From Streptomyces luteolifulvus (GTDB taxonomy: Bacteria; Actinomycetota; Actinomycetes; Streptomycetales; Streptomycetaceae), in contig NZ_VZRB01000009.1 in the NCBI RefSeq assembly GCF_008806595.1, forward strand, positions 62,001 to 126,000: 64,000 nt of DNA, in the 5' to 3' direction. A program made the translations under genes and the position numbers. Every line of letters starts with the position of its first letter. The stretch's first letter is position 1. The notes beneath the pieces were generated by a model. The model was not told where the DNA came from. It searched no databases and saw only the letters and a list, made by a program, of their open reading frames with translations. Of the stretch, positions 37,849-51,770 are shown one piece after another.

Positions 37849-38865
37849 CTACGACTCCGCCAGGATCTGTCCGACGTACCGTGCCACTGCGCGTACCGCT
37901 CCCATCGTTCCCGGGTAATCCATGCGGGTCGGTCCGACCACGCCGAGCTTGGCGACAGTTTCGCCGCCCGAACCGTAGCCGACCGAGACCACGGACGTGG
38001 AGTTGAGTCCCTCATAGGCGTTCTCGTGCCCGATCCGCACGGTCACGCCCGAATCTCCCGCCTCGCCAAGCAACTTGAGAAGCACGACCTGCTCCTCCAG
38101 CGCCTCGAGGACGGGCCGGATCGTGAGGGGAAAGTCATGTCCGAAGCGCGTCAGATTGGCGGTGCCGCCGATCATCAGCCGCTCCTCGTTCTCCTCGACG
38201 AGTGTCTCCAGGAGGGTGGAGAGCACCGTCGCGACGGTACCTCGGTCCTCGACGTCGAAGCCCTCCGGGAGGTCCTCCACCAGCCTGGGGACGTCCGTGA
38301 ACCGGCGGCCGGCGACTCTGCTGTTCAGCCGCGCCCGCAGATCCGCGAGCGAGGCCTCGCCGAAGGGCGCCGGGCAGTCGACCATCCGCTGCTCGACCCG
38401 GCCCGTGTCCGTGATCAGCACGAGCATCACGCGCGCGGGGGCGAGCGAGAGGAGCTCCACGTGCCGCACGGTCGAGCGGGTCAGCGACGGGTACTGCACG
38501 ACGGCTACCTGCCGGGTGAGCTGGGCGAGCAGCCGTACGGTCCGGGCCACGACGTCGTCGAGGTCGACGGCGCCGTCGAGGAAGTTCTGGATGGCGCGCC
38601 GCTCGGGCGCGGTCATCGGCTTGACGCCCGCGAGCTTGTCGACGAACAGCCGGTAGCCCTTGTCGGTGGGGATGCGCCCGGCGCTGGTGTGCGGCTGGGC
38701 GATGTACCCCTCGTCCTCCAGGGCGGCCATGTCGTTGCGGACGGTGGCCGGGGAGACGCCGAGGCTGTGCCGCTCGGTGAGCGCCTTGGAGCCCACCGGC
38801 TCCTCGGTGCCGACGTAGTCCTGGACGATGGCGCGCAGCACCTGAAGCCTGCGTTCACTCAGCAT
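37849..38865 (-). CDS. hrcA: Heat-inducible transcription repressor HrcA
   Basis: 338 aa from ATG 38865. The N-terminal winged helix ([47 protein letters not shown]) binds CIRCE; the GAF-like C-terminal part contains LMIGGTANL and [25 protein letters not shown], the standard HrcA ending. A CIRCE operator lies 39 bp upstream, so hrcA represses itself and dnaJ. Confidence 0.96.
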   Translation of the reverse strand: MLSERRLQVLRAIVQDYVGTEEPVGSKALTERHSLGVSPATVRNDMAALEDEGYIAQPHTSAGRIPTDKGYRLFVDKLAGVKPMTAPERRAIQNFLDGAVDLDDVVARTVRLLAQLTRQVAVVQYPSLTRSTVRHVELLSLAPARVMLVLITDTGRVEQRMVDCPAPFGEASLADLRARLNSRVAGRRFTDVPRLVEDLPEGFDVEDRGTVATVLSTLLETLVEENEERLMIGGTANLTRFGHDFPLTIRPVLEALEEQVVLLKLLGEAGDSGVTVRIGHENAYEGLNSTSVVSVGYGSGGETVAKLGVVGPTRMDYPGTMGAVRAVARYVGQILAES

Positions 38866-38903
38866 CGCGCACACCTCCAGAAGTCGTCCCCTTGGCGCCT
38901 TGC

Positions 38904-38930
38904 CTGGCACTCTGTCCGTCCGAGTGCCAG
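38904..38930. promoter_or_regulatory. CIRCE operator
   Basis: A 9-bp inverted repeat CTGGCACTC / GAGTGCCAG with a 9-bp spacer, matching the CIRCE consensus TTAGCACTC-N9-GAGTGCTAA at all but the outer positions. It is placed upstream of hrcA-dnaJ and is the HrcA binding site. Confidence 0.93.
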
Positions 38931-39027
38931 AGTTCCCCGGCCCAGTGTACGGCCGGGGGGTACGCACCGGGCAAGGCCCGTCCTGCGAGGTCGTGCCCGG
39001 ACCGGCGGTCAACGCTAGCGTCGCCGT

Positions 39028-39756
39028 ATGACGGTGACTTGGGAAGAGCTGGGGTGGGAGCGGATCGCGGCCGGGGTCGGACGGTGCCGGCTGCCGGGCT
39101 GGGACTGCACGGCGGGACTGGTCGTCGGCGGGGGCTCGGCACTGATGATCGACGCCGGGTCGAGCCTCGCGGAGGGCGCGCGGCTGCGGGCGCAGGCCGA
39201 GGAGCTCGCCGACCACCGTGTGACCCATCTCGCGCTCACGCACCCCCACTTCGACCACGTCCTCGGCGCGACGGCGTTCGCGGGCACGGAAGTGTTCGGC
39301 GCGGTGGGCATCGACATGGTGTTCGCCCACGGTGGCCGCGAGGAGCTGCGCACGGACGCGGTGCGCAACGGGCTGGACGCCGCGGTGGCGGCCGAGGCGA
39401 TCGACGCGCTGACTCCGCCCCGGCATCACGTCAGCGGCGAGTGGACCCTCGACCTGGGCGGGGGGCGGCAGGTCCTGCTGGCCAACGTGGGCCCCGGCCA
39501 CACGGCCCACGATCTGGTGGTCCTGGTCCCCGGCTCCCCGGAGGTCGTCTTCTGCGGCGACCTGGTCGAGGAGTCGGGCGAACCGCAGGCGGGCCCCGAC
39601 GCCGTGCCGTCCCACTGGCCGGCCGCTCTCGACCGTCTGCTGGACCTGGGCGGCGAGGACGCGCTGTACGTGCCCGGTCACGGAGCGGTGGTGGACGCGG
39701 CGTTCGTACGGGCGCAGCGCGACGAGCTGGCGGCGCGCTTCGGCGTGTCGCGGTGA
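39028..39756 (+). CDS. MBL-fold metallo-hydrolase
   Basis: 242 aa. The metal motif is HPHFDH (His72, His74, Asp76, His77), with further ligands in [16 protein letters not shown] and VPGHGAVVD. The first strand is followed by [20 protein letters not shown]. The fold suggests a glyoxalase II-like or lactonase-like hydrolase; the substrate is unknown. It is divergent from hrcA and followed by the DUF3097 gene. Confidence 0.87.
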   Translation: MTVTWEELGWERIAAGVGRCRLPGWDCTAGLVVGGGSALMIDAGSSLAEGARLRAQAEELADHRVTHLALTHPHFDHVLGATAFAGTEVFGAVGIDMVFAHGGREELRTDAVRNGLDAAVAAEAIDALTPPRHHVSGEWTLDLGGGRQVLLANVGPGHTAHDLVVLVPGSPEVVFCGDLVEESGEPQAGPDAVPSHWPAALDRLLDLGGEDALYVPGHGAVVDAAFVRAQRDELAARFGVSR

Positions 39757-39798
39757 TCCGTACGACGTGACGGCGGGGGTTCTCCTATCGTCATCCGA

Positions 39799-40608
39799 AT
39801 GCGCCCGTACTCGCCGGACCTGACCCCGCCGTGGAAGAAGCCCGAGCCCGTGCCGGAGGTACCGGCGCAGCCGGGTCTGGTGGTGGAGGAGCCGGGGACG
39901 GGGTTCTGCGGTGCGGTGATCCGCTGCGAGGCGGGCACGGTGACTCTGGAGGACCGCTTCGGCAAGCACAGGGTGTTCCCGCTGGAGCCACGCGGGTTCC
40001 TCCTGGAGGGCCGTGTGGTGACGTTGGTCCGGCCGTCCGCGGCTCCGGTACGTCCCACCCGTACGGCATCCGGTTCGGTCGCCGTCCCCGGCGCACGCGC
40101 ACGCGTGGCCCGCGCCGGGCGCATCTACGTCGAGGGCCGGCACGACGCCGAACTGGTCGAGAAGGTGTGGGGCGACGACCTGCGCATCGAGGGCGTGGTC
40201 GTGGAGTACCTGGAGGGCGTGGACGACCTCCCGTCGATCGTGGCGGACTTCGCACCGGGGCCGGACGCGCGGCTGGGTGTCCTGGTGGACCACCTCGTCC
40301 CGGGCACGAAGGAGTGGCGGATCGCGGAGTCGGTGACGAGCGAACACGCCCTGGTCGTCGGGCACCCGTACATCGACATCTGGGAGGCGGTGAAGCCGGT
40401 CTCGCTGGGCATCGAGGCGTGGCCCAGGGTCCCGCACGGTCAGGATTGGAAGACGGGGGTGTGCCGGGCGCTGGGCTGGCCGGGGAACACGGGGGCGGCA
40501 TGGCAGGGGATTCTGGGGCGGGTGCGGTCCTACAAGGACTTGCAGCCGGAGTTGCTGGGGAGGGTGGAGGAGCTGATCGACTTCGTTACGGGTAGCGGTG
40601 AGGCCTGA
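39799..40608 (+). CDS. DUF3097 family protein
   Basis: 269 aa, an actinobacterial conserved protein. Recognisable stretches are [53 protein letters not shown], and [14 protein letters not shown]. The EGRHDAELV segment resembles a Toprim-like acidic core, so a nucleic-acid role is conceivable; the family has no proven function. Its 3' end overlaps the convergent Uma2 gene by 23 bp. Confidence 0.8.
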   Translation: MRPYSPDLTPPWKKPEPVPEVPAQPGLVVEEPGTGFCGAVIRCEAGTVTLEDRFGKHRVFPLEPRGFLLEGRVVTLVRPSAAPVRPTRTASGSVAVPGARARVARAGRIYVEGRHDAELVEKVWGDDLRIEGVVVEYLEGVDDLPSIVADFAPGPDARLGVLVDHLVPGTKEWRIAESVTSEHALVVGHPYIDIWEAVKPVSLGIEAWPRVPHGQDWKTGVCRALGWPGNTGAAWQGILGRVRSYKDLQPELLGRVEELIDFVTGSGEA

Positions 40609-41176
40609 CGTCGGGAAGCGTGCCGAAGTCGCTCGTGTCCAGCTCGACCCCCAGCATCTCAAGCGACACCGGGTCACCGAACTTGGTGATCTGCTGCGTC
40701 AGGTAGTCGGCGTCCTCGCCCTCGCCTTCGGGCCTGGTCAACAGGACGCACTGCGCCATGATCGGGTCGAGAATGAGATACACGGGAATCCTGCCCGCCG
40801 CGTAGATCGACCTCTTGACCACGTAGTCCTGGTAAGCGCTGGACTTGGAGACACCTTCGACAACCATGGTGACCAGCTGGGACGGCAGCAGACGGCCCGA
40901 GTCAGGCAGCAGGTCTCGCGCTACGACCACCAGGTCCGGCACCGGTTCACTCGCCTCATTCAGGATGTCGACGTCCTGAGTTTGAAGGCGAGACCAGCGC
41001 GATCGCGGGATCTGGTCCTGTACATCGGCGACGATCATGTTGTGCACGATGTCAGGGCTGGCCGTCATCACGATTACCCCACGGAGCAGCTCGGCCTTGA
41101 CGCCCTCGGGGACCTCAAGGTCCTCGAAGATCTTCACGATGCCGGTGGTCATCGGTCGGTCGTCCACAGCGGTCAT
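40586..41176 (-). CDS. Uma2 family (DUF820) endonuclease-like protein
   Basis: 196 aa. The PD-(D/E)XK-type core shows [14 protein letters not shown] (Asp), then [36 protein letters not shown] (Glu-x-x-Ser, Lys, Tyr), the family signature. These proteins occur in many copies in Streptomyces and cyanobacteria; their function is not established. ATG 41176 directly follows a GGAG; a further GGAGG is about ten bases upstream. Third-position GC appears lower than in neighbours, consistent with acquisition. Confidence 0.82.
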   Translation of the reverse strand: MTAVDDRPMTTGIVKIFEDLEVPEGVKAELLRGVIVMTASPDIVHNMIVADVQDQIPRSRWSRLQTQDVDILNEASEPVPDLVVVARDLLPDSGRLLPSQLVTMVVEGVSKSSAYQDYVVKRSIYAAGRIPVYLILDPIMAQCVLLTRPEGEGEDADYLTQQITKFGDPVSLEMLGVELDTSDFGTLPDVRPHRYP

Positions 41177-41280
41177 CTCCGCAGCCCTCCGGTTTCCGCC
41201 ACCGTGCAATTACGGCGGCAGCCTACGAACCAGGTTAGGGAGCGAACCGGCGTTCCGCACCGATTCACCCGCCGGAGTGA

Positions 41281-42522
41281 TCAGTCCACAAGATCCCTGA
41301 CCACCGCATCCGCCAGCAACCGCCCCCGCAGCGTCAGCACCGCACGCCCCGCCTCGTACGGCCCTTCCTGAAGCAGCCCATCCCCGAGCGCCCGGCGCGA
41401 AGCCGCCAGCCCCTCCTCCCGCAGCAGCGACAGCGGCGCCCCCTCCCGCAGCCGCAGCTCCAGCAGGATCCGCTCCACCCTCCGGTCCTCCTCCGTCAGG
41501 AGCTCCCGGCCCGCGCCCGGCGTCCGCCCCGCCGCCAGTGCCGCCGCATAGGCCCCCGGGTGCTTCACGTTCCACCACCGCACCCCGCCCACGTGCGAGT
41601 GCGCCCCCGGCCCCGCGCCCCACCAGTCCGCGCCCCGCCAGTACAGCTCGTTGTGCAGGCAGCGGCCGGCCTCGGAGGTCGCCCAGTTCGAGACCTCGTA
41701 CCAGTCGTAGCCCGCCGCCGACAGCGTCTCGTCGGCGATCAGGTAGCGGTCCGCGTGGACGTCGTCGTCCGTCATCGGGACCTCGCCGCGGCGGATCCGG
41801 CGGGCGAGCCGGGTGCCCTCCTCGACGATCAGCGCGTACGCCGAGACATGGTCGGGTCCGGCTCCGATCGCCGCCTCCAGCGACGCCCGCCAATCGTCGT
41901 CCGATTCCCCCGGGGTGCCATAGATCAGATCCAGGTTCACATGCTCGAAGCCCGCCGCCCGGGCCTCCGCCACGCAGGCCTCGGGGCGGCCCGGTGTGTG
42001 GGTGCGGTCGAGCACGCGCAGCACATGCTGCTTCGCGCTCTGCATACCGAAGGAGATGCGGTTGAAGCCGCCCTGCCGGAGCGTGGCCAGGTAGGCCGGG
42101 TCCACCGACTCCGGGTTCGCCTCCGTCGTCACCTCCGCGTCCGCCGCCAGCCCGAACTCGTCCCGGATCGCCCCCAGCATCCGTACGAGATCACCGGCGC
42201 CCAGCAGCGTCGGCGTACCGCCGCCCACGAAGACCGTGCGGACCTCGCGGGGGTCGTCGCCGAGCACCTTGCGGGCCAGCCGGATCTCGTCGATCAGCGT
42301 GTCCGCGTAGTTGTCGCGGGAGGCGAGGACGCCGCCCGTGCCGCGCAGCTCGGTCGCCGTGTACGTGTTGAAGTCGCAGTAGCCGCAGCGGGTCGCGCAG
42401 TAGGGGACGTGGAGATAGAACCCGAGGGGGCGCTCGGCCGCCCCGGCGAGCGCGTGCGCGGGGAGCGCGCCGTCGTCGGGGACGGGCTCGCCGTCGGGGA
42501 GTGCGGAAGGCATGCCATCCAT
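41281..42522 (-). CDS. hemW: Radical SAM heme chaperone HemW
   Basis: 413 aa. The iron-sulfur motif CX3CX2C is at residues 42-49 (PYCATRCGYCDFNTY); GGGTPTLL, GMQSAKQHVLRVLDRTH and DLIYGTPGESDDDW are the HemN/HemW core. It lacks the longer coproporphyrinogen oxidase extension, so the heme-insertion chaperone role is more likely. ATG 42522 or 42513 may be used. Confidence 0.92.
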   Translation of the reverse strand: MDGMPSALPDGEPVPDDGALPAHALAGAAERPLGFYLHVPYCATRCGYCDFNTYTATELRGTGGVLASRDNYADTLIDEIRLARKVLGDDPREVRTVFVGGGTPTLLGAGDLVRMLGAIRDEFGLAADAEVTTEANPESVDPAYLATLRQGGFNRISFGMQSAKQHVLRVLDRTHTPGRPEACVAEARAAGFEHVNLDLIYGTPGESDDDWRASLEAAIGAGPDHVSAYALIVEEGTRLARRIRRGEVPMTDDDVHADRYLIADETLSAAGYDWYEVSNWATSEAGRCLHNELYWRGADWWGAGPGAHSHVGGVRWWNVKHPGAYAAALAAGRTPGAGRELLTEEDRRVERILLELRLREGAPLSLLREEGLAASRRALGDGLLQEGPYEAGRAVLTLRGRLLADAVVRDLVD

Positions 42523-42583
42523 TGTCCAGCACCCGCGGGAAGCCCCCGAAAACCCGGCGCCGGCCCCGGCTCCTGAACTGCGC

Positions 42584-44749
42584 CTACTCGGCCTGGAGCA
42601 CGATCAGCGCCAGATCGTCCTCCGGCGGCCGCCCGCCGAACTCGTGCACCAGTCTCCGGATACGTTCCGCTATCAGCTGGGCGCTCAGCCCCGCGCATCC
42701 GGCGAGCGCCTGCGCGAGGCCGTCCTCGTCGTCGAACTGGCGTGAGCCGGAGCGCCGCTCCGTCACCCCGTCGGTCACGCACAGAAGACTGTCGCCCGGC
42801 CGCAGCTCGAAGGTCTCGCTGGTGTACGTCTCGTCCTCGACGACTCCGAGCAGGGTCTGCGGACGCGCGACCGTACAGACCTCGCCGCCCGCGCCGAGCA
42901 CCAGCGGCAGCGGGTGTCCGGCGGAGGCGATGGTGCAGCGCACGCCGCCGTCGAACGGGGCCAGCTCGCCGTAGAGGAGGGAGAGGAAGCGGTTCTGCGG
43001 ACCGTCGCCGGGCCCGACCGGCCGCCCGCCCGCGGCCACCAGCGCGCGGGCTGCGGCGTCCGCGGCTTCCGTCGCGTCGTCGAGGAGCAGCTGGTTGAGG
43101 CGGTCGAGGACGTCGGCGACGCGATAGTCCTCCCGGGCGAGCAGCCGCAGCCAGGGCCGGGCGAGGCCGATGACGACCGCGGCCTCGGGGCCCTTGCCCT
43201 GGACGTCGCCGAGCGCGAAGCACCAGCGGCCGTCGCCGCCCGGGAACAGGTCGTAGAAATCGCCGCTGGGCCCGCCCTTGTCGCAGGGCTCGTAGACCAG
43301 AGCGCTGCGCACGCCCGGTATCTCGGCGACCGCCCCGGGCAGCAGCCCGCGCTGGAGTACGGCGCTGATGGTGGCCTGCCGGGCGTACTGGCGGGCCGCG
43401 CCGATGGCCAGCGCCACCCGGCGTCCGAGGTCCTCGACGAGCCCGGTGATCTCGTCGGGAAACCGCAGTTGCCCGGCCCGTCCGATGACGAGGGTGCCCA
43501 GCGGGCGGCCGCCGGCGACGAGCCGGTAGGCGAGGGCGGAGCCCTCCGTGCCGAGCGGGCCGAGGGCCTCGCGGGGCCAGGGGAAGGGGACCGGCCCGGA
43601 GCGCAGTCCGTCGGGCGGGCACGGCGGGTCCTTCTCCAGGACCCGGCGCAGCTCCTCGATGCGGTTCTCGCTGCAGTGCCAGACCCGGGCGAGCCGGGGC
43701 CCGGGGGCGAACCCGCCGCCGTCGCCCCAGCCTCCGCCGTTGTCGGCCTCGCCGGAGCGGGGCGAGCCCCAACGCCCCATGACCTCGTCCTCCAGCCACA
43801 CCGCGCACCAGTCGGCGAGGCGCGGCACGATCAGCTGTCCGGCGAGCGCTGCGACCAGGTTCTCGTCGAGCTGCCCGGCGAGCAGGTCGGAGGCTTCGGC
43901 GAGGAAGGACAGGGCGCCGCGGTCGAGCCACTCCCGGTCCCGTTCGGCCCGGCGCGGCTCGGGGGCGAGGACTCCGGCGACGTGCAGCCCGCGCTCCAGC
44001 GCGCGCTCCCCGGTGTACGCCGCGATAGCGTCGCCCGCCGCCGTGCCCCGGGCGGGCAGCCGCGCCCACACGGTCTTGGAGCCCGTGCGGTAGGTGATGC
44101 CCCAGGACTCGGCGAGCGCGGCGACGAGCCGCAGTCCGCGCCCGTACTCCGGTGTCTCGTAGGGCGCTTCGGCCTCGGCGCCGCGCGGTGCGCGGGAGGG
44201 GTGGTGGTCGCCGACCTCGATGACGAGGGCGCCGGTCCGCGCCTCCAGCCGGCAGAAGAGGTCGACCTCGGTGCCCGCGTGCACGACGGCGTTGGTGACG
44301 AGCTCGCTGACGGCCACCACGGCGTCGTCGGTGAGGCGGTCGGTGAGGTGTTCGGTGCCGGGCAGATGGCGTTCGGCCCACTGGGCGAGCGCGGCGCGCA
44401 CGAGGGCGCGGGCGGACCCGGGCGCGAGCGGGCTGCCGGGGAGGGTGGAATGGATTTCGGCCGGTGGGGGCGTGGTGGTGGGCGCGGGCACATCGGCGGG
44501 CGCGGGCGGGGCGTCGTACGGGGACGGGTCGTCGTACGGGGACGGACCGTCGTGGGCGGGCGCTCCCTCGCATGCAGGCGCGTCGTACGGGGGAGCCTCG
44601 TCGTACGCGGACACCTCGTCGCGCCCCAACGCCTCGCCATAACCCGACGCATCGCCATAAGCGGGCACGTCACAGGCACGCGCGTCGTCGCGCTCAGGCA
44701 CATCAGAGGCACGGGAAACGATCTCCCGTTGCACCGGAATGGCCCCCAT
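42584..44749 (-). CDS. SpoIIE-type phosphatase with RsbW-like ATPase and GAF domain
   Basis: 721 aa. A repetitive acidic N-terminus (SAYDEAPPYDAP, SPYDDPSPYDAP; about 1-95) precedes an RsbW-like anti-sigma kinase domain (about 105-245: AVSELVTNAVVHA, EVGDHHPSR, YGRGLRLVAAL). A GAF-like sensory region follows (about 270-480) and then a PP2C/SpoIIE phosphatase (about 505-720: SGDFYDLFPG, FALGDVQGKG, VTDGVTERR, PPEDDLALIVLQ). Kinase and phosphatase of a partner switch are thus on one chain, probably acting on an anti-anti-sigma factor. No transmembrane span. It is divergent from the hybrid kinase gene. Confidence 0.87.
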   Translation of the reverse strand: MGAIPVQREIVSRASDVPERDDARACDVPAYGDASGYGEALGRDEVSAYDEAPPYDAPACEGAPAHDGPSPYDDPSPYDAPPAPADVPAPTTTPPPAEIHSTLPGSPLAPGSARALVRAALAQWAERHLPGTEHLTDRLTDDAVVAVSELVTNAVVHAGTEVDLFCRLEARTGALVIEVGDHHPSRAPRGAEAEAPYETPEYGRGLRLVAALAESWGITYRTGSKTVWARLPARGTAAGDAIAAYTGERALERGLHVAGVLAPEPRRAERDREWLDRGALSFLAEASDLLAGQLDENLVAALAGQLIVPRLADWCAVWLEDEVMGRWGSPRSGEADNGGGWGDGGGFAPGPRLARVWHCSENRIEELRRVLEKDPPCPPDGLRSGPVPFPWPREALGPLGTEGSALAYRLVAGGRPLGTLVIGRAGQLRFPDEITGLVEDLGRRVALAIGAARQYARQATISAVLQRGLLPGAVAEIPGVRSALVYEPCDKGGPSGDFYDLFPGGDGRWCFALGDVQGKGPEAAVVIGLARPWLRLLAREDYRVADVLDRLNQLLLDDATEAADAAARALVAAGGRPVGPGDGPQNRFLSLLYGELAPFDGGVRCTIASAGHPLPLVLGAGGEVCTVARPQTLLGVVEDETYTSETFELRPGDSLLCVTDGVTERRSGSRQFDDEDGLAQALAGCAGLSAQLIAERIRRLVHEFGGRPPEDDLALIVLQAE

Positions 44750-44851
44750 GGACAGCTCCCCGAGCGGTTCGGACGAATACGCCTCAGTCGATGCCCACAG
44801 AGTGACAGACTGGGCACGCCCATAAGCGCCGAGTTACCGAAGTGGGCCGCC
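44750..44851. promoter_or_regulatory. Shared divergent promoter region
   Basis: About 100 bp between the SpoIIE-type phosphatase gene (minus) and the hybrid kinase gene (plus), so any promoters for both must lie here or overlap coding sequence. No clear operator was seen. Confidence 0.4.
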
Positions 44852-49015
<4,164 letters not shown>

Positions 49016-49027
49016 GGCACAGCCACC

Positions 49028-49603
49028 ATGAGCGCTGAGGCAACGACCGACGAGCGCGCCAGCATCCTCCTGGTCGACGACATGGAGGACAACCTGATCG
49101 CGCTGGAGGCCGTCCTGGGGTCCCTCAACGAGCCGCTCGTACGCGCACGTTCGGGCGAGGAGGCGATGAAGGCACTGCTGCGGCAGCAGTTCGCCCTCGT
49201 GCTGCTCGACGTCCGTATGCCGGGCATGGACGGCTTCGAGACCGCCGCCAACATCAAGCGGCTCGACCAGACCAAGGACGTCCCGATCATCTTCCTGACC
49301 GGCGCGGAGGACGACTCCGGCTACGCCTTCCGCGGCTACGCCACCGGCGCAGCCGACTACCTGACCAAGCCCTTCGACCCCTGGGTCCTGCGGGCCAAGG
49401 TCAGCGTGTTCCTGGACCTGCACCGCAAGAACCAGCAACTGGAACGCCTGCTGGCCCAGCAACAGGCGGACGAGGGCGAGGTGAGCATGCGGCTGGCCAA
49501 GCTGGAGGAACAACTGACCGGAGAGAACCCCCCGGACCTGCCGACACTGCGCGCCCAGGTCCGGGAACTACGCCAACTGGTCAGCGGGCGACGCGACAAC
49601 TGA
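49028..49603 (+). CDS. Receiver-domain protein with coiled-coil tail
   Basis: 191 aa. Receiver domain: acidic pair in LLVDDMEDNL, phospho-acceptor Asp61 in LLDVRMPGMDG, Thr in IFLTGAED and Lys in LTKPFDP. The C-terminal 50 residues form a Gln/Leu-rich coiled coil (NQQLERLLAQQQADEGEV). There is no DNA-binding domain, so it must act through protein contact, probably as partner of the hybrid kinase directly upstream in the same operon. Confidence 0.9.
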   Translation: MSAEATTDERASILLVDDMEDNLIALEAVLGSLNEPLVRARSGEEAMKALLRQQFALVLLDVRMPGMDGFETAANIKRLDQTKDVPIIFLTGAEDDSGYAFRGYATGAADYLTKPFDPWVLRAKVSVFLDLHRKNQQLERLLAQQQADEGEVSMRLAKLEEQLTGENPPDLPTLRAQVRELRQLVSGRRDN

Positions 49604-49694
49604 CCTGAGGGGGCTGCATCGATGTGCGGCTCCGCCGCGTGGGCGCGACCAGCGACCACAGAGCCGCAGCCGCCGAACAGCCCCCCGCCACCCC

Positions 49695-51569
49695 CTACGC
49701 CTCGCGCGTCCCGGCGTACATCTCGTCGATCAGGTGCTTGTACTCCCGCTCGACCACCGGCCGCTTCAGCTTCAGACTCGGCGTGATCTCCCCGTGCTCC
49801 ACGTCGAGATCACGCGGGAGCAGCCGGAACTTCTTGATCGTCTGCCACTTCTGCAACCCCTCGTTGAGCTGCGAGACATACCCCTCGACCATCGTGACGG
49901 TCGCCGGCGCGGCCACGACCTCCGCGTACGGCTTGCCGCCCAGCCCGTTCTCCTTCGCCCACTCGAGGAGCGCCAGCTCGTCGAGCGCGATGAGGGCCGT
50001 GCAGAAGTTCCGGTCGGCCCCGTGCACCAGGATGTTGGAGACGTACGGGCACACCGCCTTGAACTGTCCCTCGACCTCGGCGGGCGCGATGTACTTGCCT
50101 CCGGACGTCTTGATGAGGTCCTTCTTGCGGTCGGTGATCCGCAGGTAGCCGTCGGGCGAGAGCTCGCCGATGTCACCGGTGTGGAGCCAGCCGTCCGCCT
50201 CCAGGACCTCGGCGGTCTTCTCGGGCAGCCCGTGGTAGCCCTCCATGATGCCGGGGCCGCGCAGCAGGATCTCGCCGTCGTCCGCGATGCGCACCTCCGT
50301 GCCGGGCAGCGGCTTGCCGACCGTGCCGGTCCGGTACGCCTCGCCGGGGTTCACGAACGAAGCGGCGGACGACTCGGTGAGTCCGTACCCCTCCAGGATG
50401 TGGATCCCCGCGCCCGAGAAGAAGTACCCGATCTCCGGCGCGAGCGCCGCACTGCCCGACACACACGCGCGCAGATTGCCGCCGAAGGCCTCGCGGATCT
50501 TGGCGTAGACGAGCGCGTCGGCGACCTTGTGCTTGGCTCCGAGGCCGAAGGGAACGGACGCCGTGCCCGTGCGCCGGAAGTTGTCCTGCGCGGTCTTGGC
50601 GTACTCGCGGGCGACTCCGGCGGCCCACTGGAAGATCTTGTACTTGGCCCCGCCGCCGGCCCGGGCCTTCGCGGCGACCCCGTTGTAGACCTTCTCGAAG
50701 ATGCGCGGGACGGCCGCCATGTACGTCGGCTGCACGATCGGCAGATTCTCGATGATCTTGTCGACGCGACCGTCGACGGCTGTGACATGCCCCACCTCGA
50801 TCTGCCCCGAGGTGAGCACCTTGCCGAAGACGTGCGCGAGCGGCAGCCACAGGTACTGCACGTCCTCGCTGCCGACCAGGCCGGTCGAGGCGATCGCCTT
50901 CGCCATGTACGACCAGTTGTCGTGCGGCAGGCGCACACCCTTGGGGCGGCCGGTGGTGCCGGAGGTGTAGATGAGGGTGGCGAGCTGGTCCTTGGTGATC
51001 GCACCGACCCGCTCCTTGATCAGGTCCGGGTTCTTCTCCAGGTACGCGGCACCCCGCTGCTCCAGCTCGGTGAGCGTGAGCACCCAGTCGCCGGTCTCGG
51101 CACCGGCCGGATCGATGACCACCACATGGGTGAGACCGGGCAGCTCGGCGCGCCTCTCCCGGGCCTTGGCGAGCTGGGCCGCGTCCTCGGCGATCAGCAC
51201 CCGGCTGTCGGAGTCGGCGAGGATGTAGGCGGATTCCTCGGCGTTGGTCTGCGGATAGACCGTGGTCGTCGCCGCTCCGGCACACATGATGCCGAGGTCG
51301 GCGAGGATCCACTCGATCCGGGTCGAGGAGGCGAGGGCCACCCGCTGCTCGGGCTGCACACCCAGCTCGATGAGCCCGGCCGCGATCGCGAAGACCCGGT
51401 CGGCGGCCTGGGCCCAGCTCAGCGACTTCCAGTCGTCCGCTCCCTGACCCGAGGCGGGAGGCACGGGATGCCGGTATGCCTCGGCGTCCGGTGTGGCGGC
51501 GACGCGCTCCAGGAAGAGGGCCGCCACGGACGGCGGACGGTTCTCGATCAAGGTCTGTGTGTCGCTCAC
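49695..51569 (-). CDS. fadD: Long-chain fatty-acid-CoA ligase (AMP-dependent synthetase)
   Basis: 624 aa. AMP-binding motif YTSGTTGRPKGVRLPH, then VSGSAALAPEIGYFF, EGYGLTESSAASF, DGWLHTGDIGEL and the catalytic Lys region DRKKDLIKTSGGKYIAP. It activates free fatty acids to acyl-CoA. It is a lone gene on the minus strand; a perfect palindrome 50 bp upstream of the start is a candidate operator. Confidence 0.9.
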   Translation of the reverse strand: MSDTQTLIENRPPSVAALFLERVAATPDAEAYRHPVPPASGQGADDWKSLSWAQAADRVFAIAAGLIELGVQPEQRVALASSTRIEWILADLGIMCAGAATTTVYPQTNAEESAYILADSDSRVLIAEDAAQLAKARERRAELPGLTHVVVIDPAGAETGDWVLTLTELEQRGAAYLEKNPDLIKERVGAITKDQLATLIYTSGTTGRPKGVRLPHDNWSYMAKAIASTGLVGSEDVQYLWLPLAHVFGKVLTSGQIEVGHVTAVDGRVDKIIENLPIVQPTYMAAVPRIFEKVYNGVAAKARAGGGAKYKIFQWAAGVAREYAKTAQDNFRRTGTASVPFGLGAKHKVADALVYAKIREAFGGNLRACVSGSAALAPEIGYFFSGAGIHILEGYGLTESSAASFVNPGEAYRTGTVGKPLPGTEVRIADDGEILLRGPGIMEGYHGLPEKTAEVLEADGWLHTGDIGELSPDGYLRITDRKKDLIKTSGGKYIAPAEVEGQFKAVCPYVSNILVHGADRNFCTALIALDELALLEWAKENGLGGKPYAEVVAAPATVTMVEGYVSQLNEGLQKWQTIKKFRLLPRDLDVEHGEITPSLKLKRPVVEREYKHLIDEMYAGTREA

Positions 51570-51620
51570 GACATCCTCCGGGGCCCGCGACGGTGCGGCT
51601 GGCTCAAGTGCGGCTGTTGT

Positions 51621-51635
51621 TTAACTCGCGAGTAA
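51621..51635. promoter_or_regulatory. Palindromic operator candidate upstream of fadD
   Basis: TTAACTCGCGAGTAA contains the perfect 10-bp palindrome ACTCGCGAGT with near-symmetric AT flanks. It lies 52-66 bp before the fadD start, in a locally AT-richer stretch. TetR-type regulators of fatty-acid genes bind similar short palindromes; the binding protein is not known. Confidence 0.45.
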
Positions 51636-51718
51636 CTATCGAGCAGGGATCAGATTAGAGCGCGACCGGCCACTGCGTAAGAGGCGGTGGACTGTCACTT
51701 TCTACAGAGGAAATGCGC

Positions 51719-51750
51719 GGGGCCCGTCGCACGCAAGCGCAACGGGCCCC
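51719..51750 (-). terminator. lepA terminator
   Basis: 9-bp perfect stem (GGGGCCCGT / ACGGGCCCC; 51719-51727 with 51742-51750), 20 bp past the lepA stop. Confidence 0.75.
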
Positions 51751-51770
51751 AGAAACCGGGATGGCGCGGG

